64,000 bases of DNA, taken from Botryotinia globosa. Lineage: Eukaryota; Ascomycota; Leotiomycetes; Helotiales; Sclerotiniaceae. Each line of letters opens with the position of its first letter. Position 1 is the first letter of the stretch. A program made the position numbers and the translations under genes. The notes beneath the pieces are model-generated. The model saw only the letters and a list, made by a program, of their open reading frames with translations. It had not been told where the DNA came from and did no database searches. Of this stretch, positions 34,602 through 46,832 are shown in pieces. The stretch spans positions 1,426,001-1,490,000 of the forward strand of contig RCSZ01000009.1 of assembly GCA_014898425.1 (NCBI GenBank), in the 5' to 3' direction.

Positions 34602-35276
34602 ATGGCTCCTCCGGTCTATAATGATAAAACTGAAGACACTTATCGAAATGATTTAGATGACTGGACTATCATTTGTCAATTCTGTCTCAAACCCGTCTCG
34701 GCAACCAGGCCTCCTTTTTACAATGAGGTTAACTGTAGTTGCTCAGAGCTTGGCACTCATTCTGCTGGCATCATCCCGGTCACTCAGCATGATACCCAAT
34801 TGTGGGAGCCAAATATTACTGGTTATGAAGAACCTGCCTATACATATCAACGACCTATCCAGGGATATGCTTCCTCATACAACCAGACTTCAACTCCGCA
34901 TGAAAAACTTCTTGTTTATGAGAACAGCAAAAAGTCCGGGGACTTCGAAACCAACTGGAACAATGATGATCTCAAAAATGGTACCAAAAATACTCAAGAC
35001 CAGCCATACTCTGTCGGAGGCCACTCATGGGCTCTCCGTTCCTGGCTGAAGGAAAACGAGTCTTTTTACACTCTCACAACCAAATCTTCATCAATGAAGG
35101 CAAAGAAGGGAAGCAAGCGAGGGGACTCGAGTCTTCATAACTCTGGTAGTAGTTTGGAACTCGGACAACACGGATGGGGACCTGATCCTCTCATAGAGAC
35201 TGGAGCTTGGACTAGCGAGCAGTACCAAGATACAATTGAGAGCACATTGGCCATGAGTGGCATAAACGATTCTTAG
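34602..35276 (+). CDS. Conserved-looking hypothetical protein
   Basis: A 224-residue intronless frame preceded by TTTCAGCATGG. I do not recognise a family. The N-terminal region has a possible small metal site, CQFCLK plus CSCSE. The remainder is hydrophilic and rich in Ser, Asn, Tyr and Gly, with a basic patch KAKKGSKRGD near residue 170. There is no signal peptide or membrane segment. The AG just before the ATG could be the acceptor of a 5' leader intron. Coding status is supported by length and even codon use, not by homology. Confidence 0.6.
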   Translation: MAPPVYNDKTEDTYRNDLDDWTIICQFCLKPVSATRPPFYNEVNCSCSELGTHSAGIIPVTQHDTQLWEPNITGYEEPAYTYQRPIQGYASSYNQTSTPHEKLLVYENSKKSGDFETNWNNDDLKNGTKNTQDQPYSVGGHSWALRSWLKENESFYTLTTKSSSMKAKKGSKRGDSSLHNSGSSLELGQHGWGPDPLIETGAWTSEQYQDTIESTLAMSGINDS

Positions 35277-36525
35277 TCGTGCATTTGGCGTAGTTGTTTT
35301 GGTTCCGGCTTAGTATGACTATTCTATGAATTTAGTCTAGGAAATAACGCTGGAACAGGTCATGTATTATGAAATGTTTTCTTGGTTCGACAATTTTTGA
35401 TTTTAGGTGAAAGGGGTGTTGGCATAGAGGTAAATTGACTTAGCAACAAACTTTCGTTATGGGTTCGCGAGACTTGGGTGCTAGAAGGGGCAAATAGGAG
35501 TTATTCAATCCAATCTTTCACGATAAATACTCATATTAGTTTGGTAAAACCATACATGTTGAGCATATTCTACAGGGTTGAGCATAAACGTGGTCGTTCC
35601 TTCCTAATTTCTCCAGTTCCCCTTTCAATCTTGCCCATCATTTTATCAAATCGACAATCTCAAATTCCCATTTCCACCACTTCCTTTTTTTGTGTTCCAG
35701 CCAAGTGTTATGTTCCCAATGAATCTCAAAGTGTGTGCAGAATCTAATCAATATTGGAGGAGAATTGTAGAGTAAAGAACTAGTTCATCTAAGGGTTCAT
35801 CTCTGACTACTCTTCTCACTAGGTTTTCCCATTAGCACTTATTCTTCTGCATTCTCATTCATATCTTCGTGCTTTACATTAACATATCCCCCTTCGTTCT
35901 CATCTGAATTTTTTTCTTTCGATACCATCTTGCGAGCCTAGAGTCAAGGGATGGAGCTGGCTGACCAAAACAAATGAGGCCCTTACACACGAGAAAGAGG
36001 CTTCAAATGCTTTCGATTAGATGGTGAATTCATCTTGGCATTCTTTTATTTTGCATAACAAAGTCTCCTGTTATAACTATCATTCGGCCCCGAGGTGATT
36101 GTCTAATTTCAAAATTTGATCCGTATTCCATCTGTTTTTTTGCTTGTCTCCTGTATCTATTTCATCCACTATCTTCTACATCGCACTCTCTTTGAATTTC
36201 TCTCACTCCTATCACAATACAAAGTTTCTCGCCGATGTAGTCATTGGTTGCTGGACATATATCCACCAAAAGGAGCCATCCGTTCAGAAGATACTGCAGT
36301 GTTGCGGTGTTAATAATCATCCACCCCGGACCCAACATTATTGTTCAATCTCTATTAGATCATCCCATCATTTGATTCTGTTTCCTATTTCTTATTATAA
36401 ACACATTGTTGAGTTCTATCCATTTTGTCTCAGTAAGGTAGCTTCTTCAAACTTCTTTCCCCGAAGAACAAGTTTACCATACAACTCATTTAGTTGTCAC
36501 CTCTTTCGCGAAATCTATTACCGAA
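35277..36525. other. Intergenic region before the 2OG oxygenase
   Basis: About 1.25 kb, CT- and TT-rich. Short plus-strand frames at 35478-35747, 36116-36313 and 36144-36626 are Phe/Ser/Leu-rich, as expected from a pyrimidine-rich leader, and are not called. The last one overlaps the oxygenase start in another frame. Confidence 0.4.
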
Positions 36526-37615
36526 ATGCCTCCTTCAAACTATTTCAAGCAGTGGCCGGAATTCCCTTCCAATGTGCCAGTGGCCGATATGTCAAGAATC
36601 TCCTTCAAGAACTTGCAAAGCAGTAATTCTAACGAATCTGCGAGAATGTTCGACGCATGCAGAGATCAAGGTCACTTTCTACTTGACTTGAGAGATTCTA
36701 ACAACGGAGAGACCCTGTCTAGTGAGGCAGGATCTATGATGGATGTTGGTAGAGAGACACTTGATCTTGACCGAAAGATTCTGGATTCGTTCATGTATAA
36801 GCCACCAAAGAGAATGGTTGGGTATGCAGTCTGGATATCTCTTGAGAGGAAAGAGCTAATACATGATTAGATACAAGCCATCTCGGACTCTTCAGACCCC
36901 TGACGGACGCATAGATTCCGTCGAGTTCTTCGCCATTTCCCAAGATGATGCTGTTGGAAACAAACAACCATTTACTAATCCGCAGCCAGTAGAACAGGAC
37001 CGCGAGAGCATCAAGAGTTTCTTCGAACACGCTCACGGAGCACTTGACCTAATCCATTCACATTTAGACATGAGCATGGGTTTAGCGCCAGGTACTCTTG
37101 AAGCTTTGAGCCCTATCAACAAAACCTCTGACACAAGCATTAGAATGTTGTGCACTCGACCCAAATCAGTCAAGGAGGAGTTCGTCACCCTCAACAACCA
37201 TACAGACATTGGCTCAATTACACTTTTGTTCACAGTTTGTGGTGGCCTCCAGGTCTTGGGAGCAGGAATAGAGAACATCGAAGCTAATTGGAGATATGTT
37301 AGACCGGAGCCCGGTTGCGTCGTTGTTCTAATCGGAGATACAATGGTAGCATGGACTGCGGGAGCTTTGCGTGCTTCTTTGCACCGTGTTGTTACTGCGC
37401 CGGGAAAACAGGCTGCGGCAACAAGATTGGGTCTAGGATATTTCCTGAGACCTTCTCATACTACGAGAATGTCTAGATTGATTAGTGATAACGGTATTAT
37501 CCCTATGCTCGCACCGGGAGAGATTGGAGATGAGCGCAGTGTTATAGAATGGGCGCAGTGGAAAGCGAATGGAGATGTAGCGGCGGCGGTTAAGGCGGCA
37601 GGCAAGGGAAAGTAG
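36526..37615 (+). CDS. 2-oxoglutarate-Fe(II) dioxygenase (isopenicillin N synthase-like)
   Basis: A non-haem iron oxygenase of unknown substrate. Exons are 36526-36821 and 36871-37615, giving 346 residues. A DIOX_N-like N-terminal segment (FPSNVPVADMSRISF...RDQGHFLLDL) precedes the jelly-roll core. The iron triad is visible as HTD (His209, Asp211) and the distal His270 in ASLHRVVTAPG. Arg284 in TRLGLGYFLRP is placed to bind 2-oxoglutarate. Relatives act in secondary metabolism, hormone and amino-acid oxidation. It ends 160 bp from the convergent HeLo-pseudokinase gene. Nothing around it indicates a cluster. Confidence 0.9.
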
Positions 37616-37774
37616 TGAGGTTGAGCGATTTTATTAGTTAAGAAGAGATAATGAAGGGTACTTGTTCATTCTTGATTTAATAATACCAGGCAATTTACAC
37701 AAATATATCCACTTTCATGTAAATCTCTTACGCTCTGTAGATTTTGTTCTTTGAGTTGTCCCCCCCTCAATGGC

Positions 37775-39457
37775 TTATACTCTTAAGCCCTCTAACCTCC
37801 CCACCACGAATTCCATCAAAGCCCCCGCTTCGACCCCATTCACATCTTGTCTGACGCCCAAACACCTCTCCACCACCTCTCTATACCCCCTCCCAACTTT
37901 ACTTCCCAATCCTGGCACTAAATTCTGCACTACAATCTTATCCCTGAATTTTTTCGCCGAGTAATGCGGTTTATGATACGTCTGCAGTGTTTTCCACAAA
38001 CCAATCTCTAACAATATCAACCCTAGAGAATAAATATCAAAGGATTTACAATACTCTTTGCGTGGACAAGAAGAGGAATGTAGAGACGAAGGATGACGGT
38101 GGAGATCCTCTGCTGTAGGGTTGCGAGATGCGATTGACATTTCCCCCATATGATCTGGACGGGAAGCGTTGAAACCGAGGAGATATGGTGTGCTTACGTC
38201 TGGTACGTTTTCCCGTTCCTTTGAGATACGGGGACTTTTCGTGTAAGCGCTAGGGAAAAAAAGTATATTGGAACTACAGAGATTTTTGTGCAGCCAGTCT
38301 AAGGAATGAAGAGACCAGAGGGCAACAGAAAGTGTGTAGGCGAGTTTAAAGCGGTCGCCTAGGTCGGGGGTGCGGAAATCGTTGCTGGTGATGAGAGAAT
38401 TGAGGGTTGAGGAGCAGAAAGACGGGGAACGATAGACAAGTCCGTAGCGAGAAGATGTGCTATCGTCCGTGTAGCCGAGACAATCAATTGCATGAAGATC
38501 TGGATGACGATCAGAAGCGCTATGAATCATGCGTGCGAGATCATCTATTCGACGAAGATGATTTAACCGAGCATCGAGGTCTTCTTTTTCGTATTCTACC
38601 CATTCAACTATAATTTCTTGTGGCTCGGCTAATGATGGGTTTCGATATTGCCCATGAGTTCTTCCCATGTCTGTATTCTTGACCACCAACGCATGGCGTT
38701 GGATCTTCAAGGTATAAGTTGGCTTGAAATTCTTGGTTTCCTTCTCGTCTAGGTTGATTCTCAATTGTTTGAGATTAGCCGAGACATTCAATGTCGGATA
38801 TACCCCACTACTCGCCGCCTCCAGATCTTTCAGCTTGTCTAAATCTCGATGCGCGCCTTGTAAGAGTTCATTTGTCCACGTCCTGTGCAGAGTTGCCAGT
38901 CTTGATGGTGGAAACAGCTGTTCTAACCCATTGTTATAATCTTTCAGATCCTGCAAAAGTACTGTGAACTTCTCCTTATCACTGATAACCCATTTAACCT
39001 TCTTCGACAACTCACTCCTCAAACTCAATTTTCCCATTCCAAAGCCTCCTTTCTCTTTCTCCACCTCCCTATCACAACTTTCTCTTCTCTCAATCTGATC
39101 TCTCCCTCCACTCTCCTCTATAACCCCATACTTCTCTCTTAACCTCTGAAAATCTGTAATAGTCCTGTACAATTCACTTAGAATCTCCATTGCCAAACCT
39201 CTCAACCTCGCATTGCCAATCCCCTCTTCTCTTTTCAATTCCTCCTCAAATTTCCCCTCCAAAACTCCCCACTCCCTACCCCAAACCAATAATCTCATCT
39301 CCTCAATCTTAATTTTGCAGATAAGTTTTTCCGAGTCTCGTGTGAGATCAGAGGCGGTTGTGAAGAGTGAGTAGGCTGTTATACAGCCGGAGAAGATTTG
39401 ACCAAGAACTCCAACAGCTCCGACGATCGAGAGAGCTGTGCCGAGGACTTCTGCCAT
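37775..39457 (-). CDS. HeLo-domain protein with C-terminal pseudokinase domain
   Basis: A single-exon gene of 560 residues. Residues 1 to about 205 form a HeLo (HET-s N-terminal) domain: the hydrophobic start MAEVLGTALSIVGAVGVLGQ is followed by the ITAYSLFTTASDLTRDSEKL pattern and long helices. HeLo domains in HET-S form pores in the plasma membrane and kill the cell. Residues from about 240 onward resemble a protein kinase: GLVYRSP (339-345), a catalytic-loop equivalent WLHKNLCSSNILF (388-400), LGFNASRP (427-434) in the DFG position, and the helix-F motif SFDIYSLGLILLEI (472-485). The catalytic Asp of HRD is Asn392, and DFG reads GFN, so phosphotransfer is unlikely. No C-terminal amyloid motif was seen. 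The role in incompatibility or cell death is inferred from the family. Confidence 0.85.
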   Translation of the reverse strand: MAEVLGTALSIVGAVGVLGQIFSGCITAYSLFTTASDLTRDSEKLICKIKIEEMRLLVWGREWGVLEGKFEEELKREEGIGNARLRGLAMEILSELYRTITDFQRLREKYGVIEESGGRDQIERRESCDREVEKEKGGFGMGKLSLRSELSKKVKWVISDKEKFTVLLQDLKDYNNGLEQLFPPSRLATLHRTWTNELLQGAHRDLDKLKDLEAASSGVYPTLNVSANLKQLRINLDEKETKNFKPTYTLKIQRHALVVKNTDMGRTHGQYRNPSLAEPQEIIVEWVEYEKEDLDARLNHLRRIDDLARMIHSASDRHPDLHAIDCLGYTDDSTSSRYGLVYRSPSFCSSTLNSLITSNDFRTPDLGDRFKLAYTLSVALWSLHSLDWLHKNLCSSNILFFPSAYTKSPRISKERENVPDVSTPYLLGFNASRPDHMGEMSIASRNPTAEDLHRHPSSLHSSSCPRKEYCKSFDIYSLGLILLEIGLWKTLQTYHKPHYSAKKFRDKIVVQNLVPGLGSKVGRGYREVVERCLGVRQDVNGVEAGALMEFVVGRLEGLRV

Positions 39458-40284
39458 GGCGTAGGTGATAGGGGATGTGAGATGAGAGAGGTAGTTTTGA
39501 GGAGCACACGAAGTGTAGGTATAATGCGATGTTATTGCATAAGTATATACAAGACAACGCTACCTAATAAATAGACCTGTACATAACTAATAGGCTAATA
39601 CCCAATCTCGTGTTTAAAATACACATCAACATTAATAATCAATGTGGATGAAAGATATCAGTTATATCATTGAAGAAATACCTACTCGTACTTATAATAT
39701 AAACTTGACAGATCAGCTTGTGATTAGTGAGAGGGATGAAAAAGTTTGGTTGCAGGTGATGATAGTGGCTTACTAGGATTAGCAATTCAGAGGTTGGTCT
39801 GCGGCTGTCTGCCACTCGTGATAGGTGGGATGGGCCATCTTGCATTCCCACTGTGAAATTGTGACTTCGTTATTTTCACCTGCATACGGAGGGATTATTC
39901 TTGCAACTTCCTTATGATAAAGTGCAATCAATCTCTTTGGGATGTGCTAACAATACTCTGTTGTTTCGAGTCATGTTGATGGTCCGACCTCGAAACAAAA
40001 GTCCCTTCATTCTATTGAAACACGCAGGCAACAAACATATTTGGGTCATAAGACATTCATATACTTTGTAGATTGCCAGTTGAGATTTACAGTCAGAAGA
40101 TGTTGACGCTGTACTTAAAGTAAACCGCCCAATCTGCTGAATCTCCCTTTCAAGGAAGACTTGATAACAATAATAGAAAACTTTCCCTCATCAAATTGAA
40201 CTCCGCCCTAAATGCACGGCTCGCTGTTTGCTTTTTTCCTGAACCTTCACTCCCCTACTCTCGTTTCAACCTCACCACCGAAGT
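39458..40284. other. Intergenic region upstream of the HeLo gene
   Basis: 827 bp without a recognisable gene. It contains the promoter of the HeLo gene (minus strand) and the 3' untranslated region of ERV29 (also minus strand). Confidence 0.45.
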
Positions 40285-41414
<1,130 letters not shown>

Positions 41415-42195
41415 TGTCGCAATTTTGCTGAACTTGCACCAAATCAAAGAGAGTAAAAGAAGTCGAACCGAATTGTAGTCAATTAACACCAAATAGTGTC
41501 TTGTACCTGCGAAAGGTGGACTGGTATTATTTCAAAGGGGTGGAGGTATGAAGAGGAGGAATGAATGAACGTTTTGAAGTTTGAGGTCTTTCTAATAAGA
41601 TTCTCGGTAGAACTACCTAAAGGACAGATTGAATAATGATCCGAGGAACCTAACAAACCTAACGAATTACCCCATTTAGTACTGCTGCTATATGCGGAAT
41701 GGAATACAATCAATCTATTATTTATTTTGCTGGGTGAATGATGAAATTAACAAAGCTCTTTGTACTCGTATTAAAAATCAATTATCATATTCACAATAAA
41801 AGTATTTATAACATCATCACATCATCATCATCATCATCATCATCATTTATGGTTAAAATCAAAGCCAGAGAAAGATAAATCTTAAAAGTTTAATATTCTC
41901 CGTACTGATTCTTAAGGTTCCACTGTAGGATGTGCCCATCACACATGATATTTATAGCTGTGATTTTCTCCTCGGTACCCAAAGTAGTGAGCTGATGTCT
42001 CTCGTCAATCTCCATCTCGCGATTCAGGGGGAATTTTTTGACGATCTTCAGTGTCCTGATGTATAACTCCCAATTCAGATAGCTTGATGCCGCCTTACCG
42101 GATTCTAAACGATATCCCGCTATAACGCCTTAAATCATAATGGTAACACATAAATACGATCCGAAGAGTTACTGTTTTTTTAATAAGCGAAGTCC
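41415..42195. other. Intergenic region, includes ATC trinucleotide repeat
   Basis: No gene was seen. An ATC/CAT trinucleotide run of about eight units lies at 41820-41846. The segment contains the ERV29 promoter and the verprolin 3' region. Confidence 0.45.
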
Positions 42196-43660
42196 TTAAT
42201 GGAAAGCACTCAGATCCAACGGGACACTACTTCCACGACCAGCCCGGTATTTTTTGGGCCCACCAATAAAATCTCGAGGTTTTGGGAATACCGATTCATC
42301 TGTAAATTTCCATCGTGGATCGTTGATTGTGATTCTTCTGCTAGAACTGGAGGCTTGCGGTAAACTACCATTTGATGAGAGGGTGTAAGAACTGGAATCC
42401 ATTGTGTGACTTCTTCCTTGTTGCTGACTTTGACTTCTTGATATTGGTGCCGCTGGGGGTGCCGCTGGGGGTGCAGCGGGCGGAGATGGTGTTCTGTGCG
42501 ATGATATAGAGGGAGGCCCATTAGATGGAGGAGGCGGCGGTGGAGGAGGAGGGGGTGCACTCATTGGTGATGCTTGACCAGCAGCACGAATTGTTGCTTG
42601 GATAGCAAGACTTGGGTTACCTCCGTTAGTCGAAGGTGGAGATGTTGGTGGAGGTGGTGGAGGTGCATGTGATCGAGGTGGGTTACTGGGAGGACGTGGG
42701 GCTGGGGAAGGTGGTGGCGGAGGTGCAACAGGTGGCGGAGGTGCTGAAGAAGGAGGTGGAGGGGCGAATGCTGGAGGCGGCGGTGGCGCGCCTGACAGCG
42801 CTGATGATGGTTTTCGAGTTCCAGGGGGTGGAGGAGGTTTTTTGCCAATAGGGGGTGGTGGCCCTTTGAGAGAGGCTGAGGATGCAGGACGAGAAATAGA
42901 TGGCCCGCCGGTCTTTCTCAGATTCGCAACTGAGGGCGCAAATGCGGGAGTACTAGAGCTGGACTGAGGAGGAGGAGGCCTGATTGATGGTAAAGGCGGA
43001 GCCGCGTTTGTTGGAGGTCTGGGAGCAGCCATACCTGGCGGTCTAGGAGCAGAGAATTCTTGTTCTGATGTAGTTGATGAGTCGCGGTTTGCTGTAAAAA
43101 AAATTAGATATATTTCAATTATATAGAATGTAAAACCTTACCGCCAGTATCCACTCCTCCACCTCGTTTTTTCAACTTGGGCATGCCACCTGCGAATATT
43201 CCTCCTAGCTGTGGAGCTTGTTCCATCCCCGAGACCGCATTATTGCTCCCTTGATTACTATCACTTCGAGCTCTATTTCCTCCTGGTACTGGCGGTGCGC
43301 CAAATCCACTGGGAGGTTTTGCCATTCCCGGTACTGGTGGAGCACCTCCTATTGGCGCCGGTCCAGAACCATTGGACACTTTGCCTACTATCGGCGCCGA
43401 TCGGTCATTAGTCACAGCTTTCTTGAGTGCTCTTCCCTTCGTGATATCCGATAAGAGTGCGCCCTGTGGTCTGATTAGCAAAACCAACTTGACAAGCTCA
43501 AAGTAAATATACAGCTGGGAATTTTTACTCTATTGGCAGCAACTTTCGCAGGTGGTCTGGATGGCATAGATCCTGGAGCTCCTCCCGGCGGCGGCGGGGG
43601 AGGTGGACCTCCAAATCCTCCAGGAGGAGGAGGAGGAGGTGGTGGTGGTGGAGGAGGCAT
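42196..43660 (-). CDS. vrp1: Verprolin / WASP-interacting protein (WIP homologue)
   Basis: Binds actin and WASP to promote Arp2/3-dependent actin patches and endocytosis. Exons are 43529-43660, 43142-43463 and 42196-43091, giving 449 residues. The protein opens with a polyproline run (MPPPPPPPPPPPPGG). A WH2 actin-binding motif follows at the exon 1/2 junction, ALLSDITKGRALKK. The long middle region is Pro/Ala/Ser-rich with many PPPPP profilin/SH3 ligands. The C-terminus WKFTDESVFPKPRDF is the WASP-binding segment. The Pro-rich reverse strand creates Gly-rich shadow frames, which were left out. Confidence 0.93.
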
Positions 43661-44067
43661 GATTTCGTGAATAACACTTGTTTAATCTTGAGATTGAACA
43701 ACGTTTAATACAATCTCAAAGGGGTCCTTTGGCCGGAAGACTTGGTGTTGTGTTTCATTCAAGCTTGAATTTCAAGAAAATGTGTTCAAAAGGAATGAAA
43801 TAATTGTATGCTTCAATGCTTCAAAGGAGATGGATGCCTAAATAGAAACTAGGAAAGTTATATCGGATTCATACATAGGTTGTATTCGTCGTCACGATTG
43901 TGGCTCATGCATCAAGTTCAGCCTTCTTTATTAGTCAGCCATGTCACGCACAGGGGTACTGAGCAGGGATGTGACATTTTGATAGCATGCGGGCTCAGTG
44001 GTCTTGACCACAACCTGTCGAAAAACCTCAAATTAAAGATACCGGAAACTTGATATCACCCTACACA
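43661..44067. promoter_or_regulatory. Divergent promoter, verprolin / mitochondrial protein gene
   Basis: 407 bp between outward-facing start codons. No recognisable regulatory motif was identified. Confidence 0.4.
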
Positions 44068-45318
44068 ATGTCAAAACCCCTTTTCAAGCCTCGTTCCGAC
44101 GTATGTCGTATATGCGACTTCATCACTTCTCAGCAATCATCTCTAAGACCACAGCGTCAATTTTCGCAAGTAATAAACACTACCCCTCGCACATTTACCA
44201 CCACTATCAGGAAGCGATCAAGCAAGCCTCCAAAGTCTACCCCTTTCAACTCTTTGCGCCAATATTCAAGCCCAGCTCATGTACGAGCATCCCGACATGT
44301 CACGGAAGCAGAACTCGAGCAGGGATTAAGGCGTGGAATCGATGCCTGTAATAAATTGTTTTCGGAAACCGTAGCTTCGGAAAGGGCCATTCTAGATGTT
44401 TTACACACATGCCGATTGATTGCCGCGGACGTTGCTGGAGAGCCTGCTAAATCATCAGACACAAAGAAGAATGTAACTGCTGCCGCGTCTTTACTTTCCT
44501 TGGCGGATCGAGGATCGAAGAAGCTGCGCGTTCAAAAACTATCCCGCGAGAATCAACTTTTAGTAGATGAGCTCTCGCGAGCCCTATTTTCGATTGTTTC
44601 CCATGAGTCTGTCTTCATATCACCAGAAATTTTAGAAGTATATATCAGCGCACAGTCATGCCTAGGAAAACCCGAGACTTTCCCAGAAGTATTTTACATG
44701 TATGCGAACAAGCCGATACCAATCGAGGGCTCTAAAGGAAAGCAGTTCAAAAAACAGAATCCAAATAAGGTCAACAATGCCATACCAGTTGCTGTGGCAG
44801 ATCAAGCTTTACAAACCGCAATAGATGCCAGGGAATTAGATGTAGCTATGGATATCGTTGATACAGCATATGCGCAAAAATCATTTCGACGTGCTAAATT
44901 TATCCGGAAAGGATTGTTACCCACCACCGGGCTTGCTGTGGCACCTTTTGGAGCGTATATTGTTGCATCACAACTTGCCATGTTTCAGGACTCCATGGAA
45001 CCCGTCATGGCCACAAACATCGCTTTTGCTGGAATATTAGCATATATGGGGTTTACCACCACTATCGGTATTGTAGCTGTGACAACAGCGAATGATCAAA
45101 TGGATCGCGTGACTTGGGCCCCAGGTATGCCACTGAGAGAGCGCTGGATCCGTGAAGAAGAACGGGCAGCGATAGATAAAGTCGCGGGATCATGGGGTTT
45201 TGATGAAGAATGGCGGCGTGGCGAAGAAGAGGGCAAAGATTGGGATCGATTGAAATTGTGGATCGGCAATAAGGGAATGCTGCTAGATGCAGTAGAACTT
45301 ATGGAAGGTATGGAGTAG
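44068..45318 (+). CDS. Predicted mitochondrial membrane protein, unknown function
   Basis: An intronless 416-residue protein that I do not assign to a named family. The N-terminal 80 residues are basic and Ser/Thr-rich without acidic runs (RTFTTTIRKRSSKPPKS), a typical mitochondrial presequence. A helical middle region contains LEQGLRRGIDACNKLF and repeated DA-rich helices (VADQALQTAIDARELDVAMDIV). Two membrane segments lie at about residues 285-306 and 314-338 (PTTGLAVAPFGAYIVASQLA; IAFAGILAYMGFTTTIGIVAV). A conserved-looking tail WAPGMPLRERWIREEERAA follows. The start is the first ATG; the frame is open slightly further 5' without an ATG. Confidence 0.75.
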   Translation: MSKPLFKPRSDVCRICDFITSQQSSLRPQRQFSQVINTTPRTFTTTIRKRSSKPPKSTPFNSLRQYSSPAHVRASRHVTEAELEQGLRRGIDACNKLFSETVASERAILDVLHTCRLIAADVAGEPAKSSDTKKNVTAAASLLSLADRGSKKLRVQKLSRENQLLVDELSRALFSIVSHESVFISPEILEVYISAQSCLGKPETFPEVFYMYANKPIPIEGSKGKQFKKQNPNKVNNAIPVAVADQALQTAIDARELDVAMDIVDTAYAQKSFRRAKFIRKGLLPTTGLAVAPFGAYIVASQLAMFQDSMEPVMATNIAFAGILAYMGFTTTIGIVAVTTANDQMDRVTWAPGMPLRERWIREEERAAIDKVAGSWGFDEEWRRGEEEGKDWDRLKLWIGNKGMLLDAVELMEGME

Positions 45319-46137
45319 TTAAGCTTTAGGGAGGTATGAATAACTAGCTTTTCAGCTTGAAGTCTGTTGCTTTGATCTCGCTAGCGCGGATATCGCTTAT
45401 GATCATGATTTTGAAAATTATCAAACTTTATGTCTTCCATTCGGTAAAGACTTTATACACGTTATTCTTTTCGGAATCCTCACTTCGATTCAACTGATTT
45501 TGCGAGTGCATAACTAAAGCCAAAGCGGTACATGAGTACGACAACCTTGGAAATCCAGGGTGTACTCAATTAGATCCTCCACTCGCTACTTGTTCTCGAG
45601 CATAAAAGTTGCAAACTATTTCCACTAGTCTCACTAGTTTCACAAGCGCAGAGACGGCTTCATTAATTGTGAAATCCGGGGTAGTCTAAAAGCTCCGAAG
45701 TTCTTCCACTGCAAGATATGATGTTTACTGGATGAGATATGAAATTATTCAGCCTGTGTCTTTTTCGAAGGGAGTTGGGAAAGAATTAGTTTTACTACGA
45801 GCGACACATCCAATTTAATTTCTTCATTACCAAACTTATTCTCAGCAATCAACATGCCATCTGATATGACAAATCCAATGCAATCAGAGAAATGTCTTAA
45901 GCATGGCCATTTCATGCACAACCTAATAAATATGAGCGTGGTAAAGAGTATCCTCTGGGTTCTCTTCTTAATTTTTCTCATCATGTTAACCATTGCAACG
46001 AGTGCCTTTACTAGAAGTGCCCATATAGCCACATATGTTTGTCGCCTTGTCACTCCATTTATCTGCTATAAGTCCTCCCTGCCGGACAATTGACACGGGT
46101 TCCTAGACACATCGAAAACGCAGAATTGCGTGCGACA
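45319..46137. other. Region open on both strands, no gene established
   Basis: Two overlapping antiparallel frames compete: 45854-46093 (+), which has a membrane-like segment, and 45745-46053 (-), which ends NKFGNEEIKLDVSLVVKLIL. Neither could be tied into a complete model. Confidence 0.3.
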
Positions 46138-46832
46138 ATGTCTAGAGATTTCTACCCAAGACTGCTCTCCATCAGTAAAGAAAACCATCTTTGCACTCAA
46201 ATTCGATGCATCTATGTCTCTTCCCTCTGTCTCGTTGTCGCAAGCACCTGCCCAGTCTTCGAAGCTTTCGCCGCATCTACTCTCATTTTCTGCCATCAAT
46301 TAGATACGGTCTTCCTATATTGGTCATTCTGGACCTTGCTTCAAGTTGCCGGTATTTTTGCCATTTTTGGTGTCGGATTGGCTCAGTTGTGGTCGTATAT
46401 GGGAAGGGAGTCGCTTCCAGTCAAGTATGTATTATAAGCTGCCCGTCGACCACTTTCAATATCTCATCTTGGTCGAATGTTTCATCATTTTGGAGAACCA
46501 AGCTAGCTCGAACTCTGACTGACTGGTATGTACGGAACGGTGTGGCAATTGGAACACCGGTTTTGATCATATCCTGGTTAGGGTGGCACTTGAATATCCA
46601 TGTCAGGGATGGTTGAGCGAGGAAGCATTGAGAAGCTTTGAAACTTTTGTTGATGGTTTAATGGATTCTCCTCTGTAAGTTCTTTCTAATCTGTTAAACT
46701 TCCAAAGTACCCAATAATTTGCACTGTAGCCCGACAATCAGGGGCGTTAAATTTTCAACAAGTTTGAAATATTTAAATGGTTTGAAAGGCTGTATATCAA
46801 GATTCTTTTATACTCTATTTCGAAATACCTAG
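46138..46832 (+). CDS. Possible small membrane protein gene, unknown function
   Basis: A tentative model of four exons: 46138-46424, 46496-46525 (30 nt), 46582-46674 and 46730-46832, giving 170 residues. Donors are GTATGT, GTATGT and GTAAGT, introns are 71, 56 and 55 nt, and all phases agree, which is the main support. Exon 1 has two hydrophobic stretches (SLCLVVASTCPVFEAFAAST; WTLLQVAGIFAIFGVGLAQLW), and exon 3 reads EYPCQGWLSEEALRSFETFV. The opposite strand is also open over parts of this interval (for example 46066-46299), so strand is not certain. No family is recognised. Confidence 0.35.
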
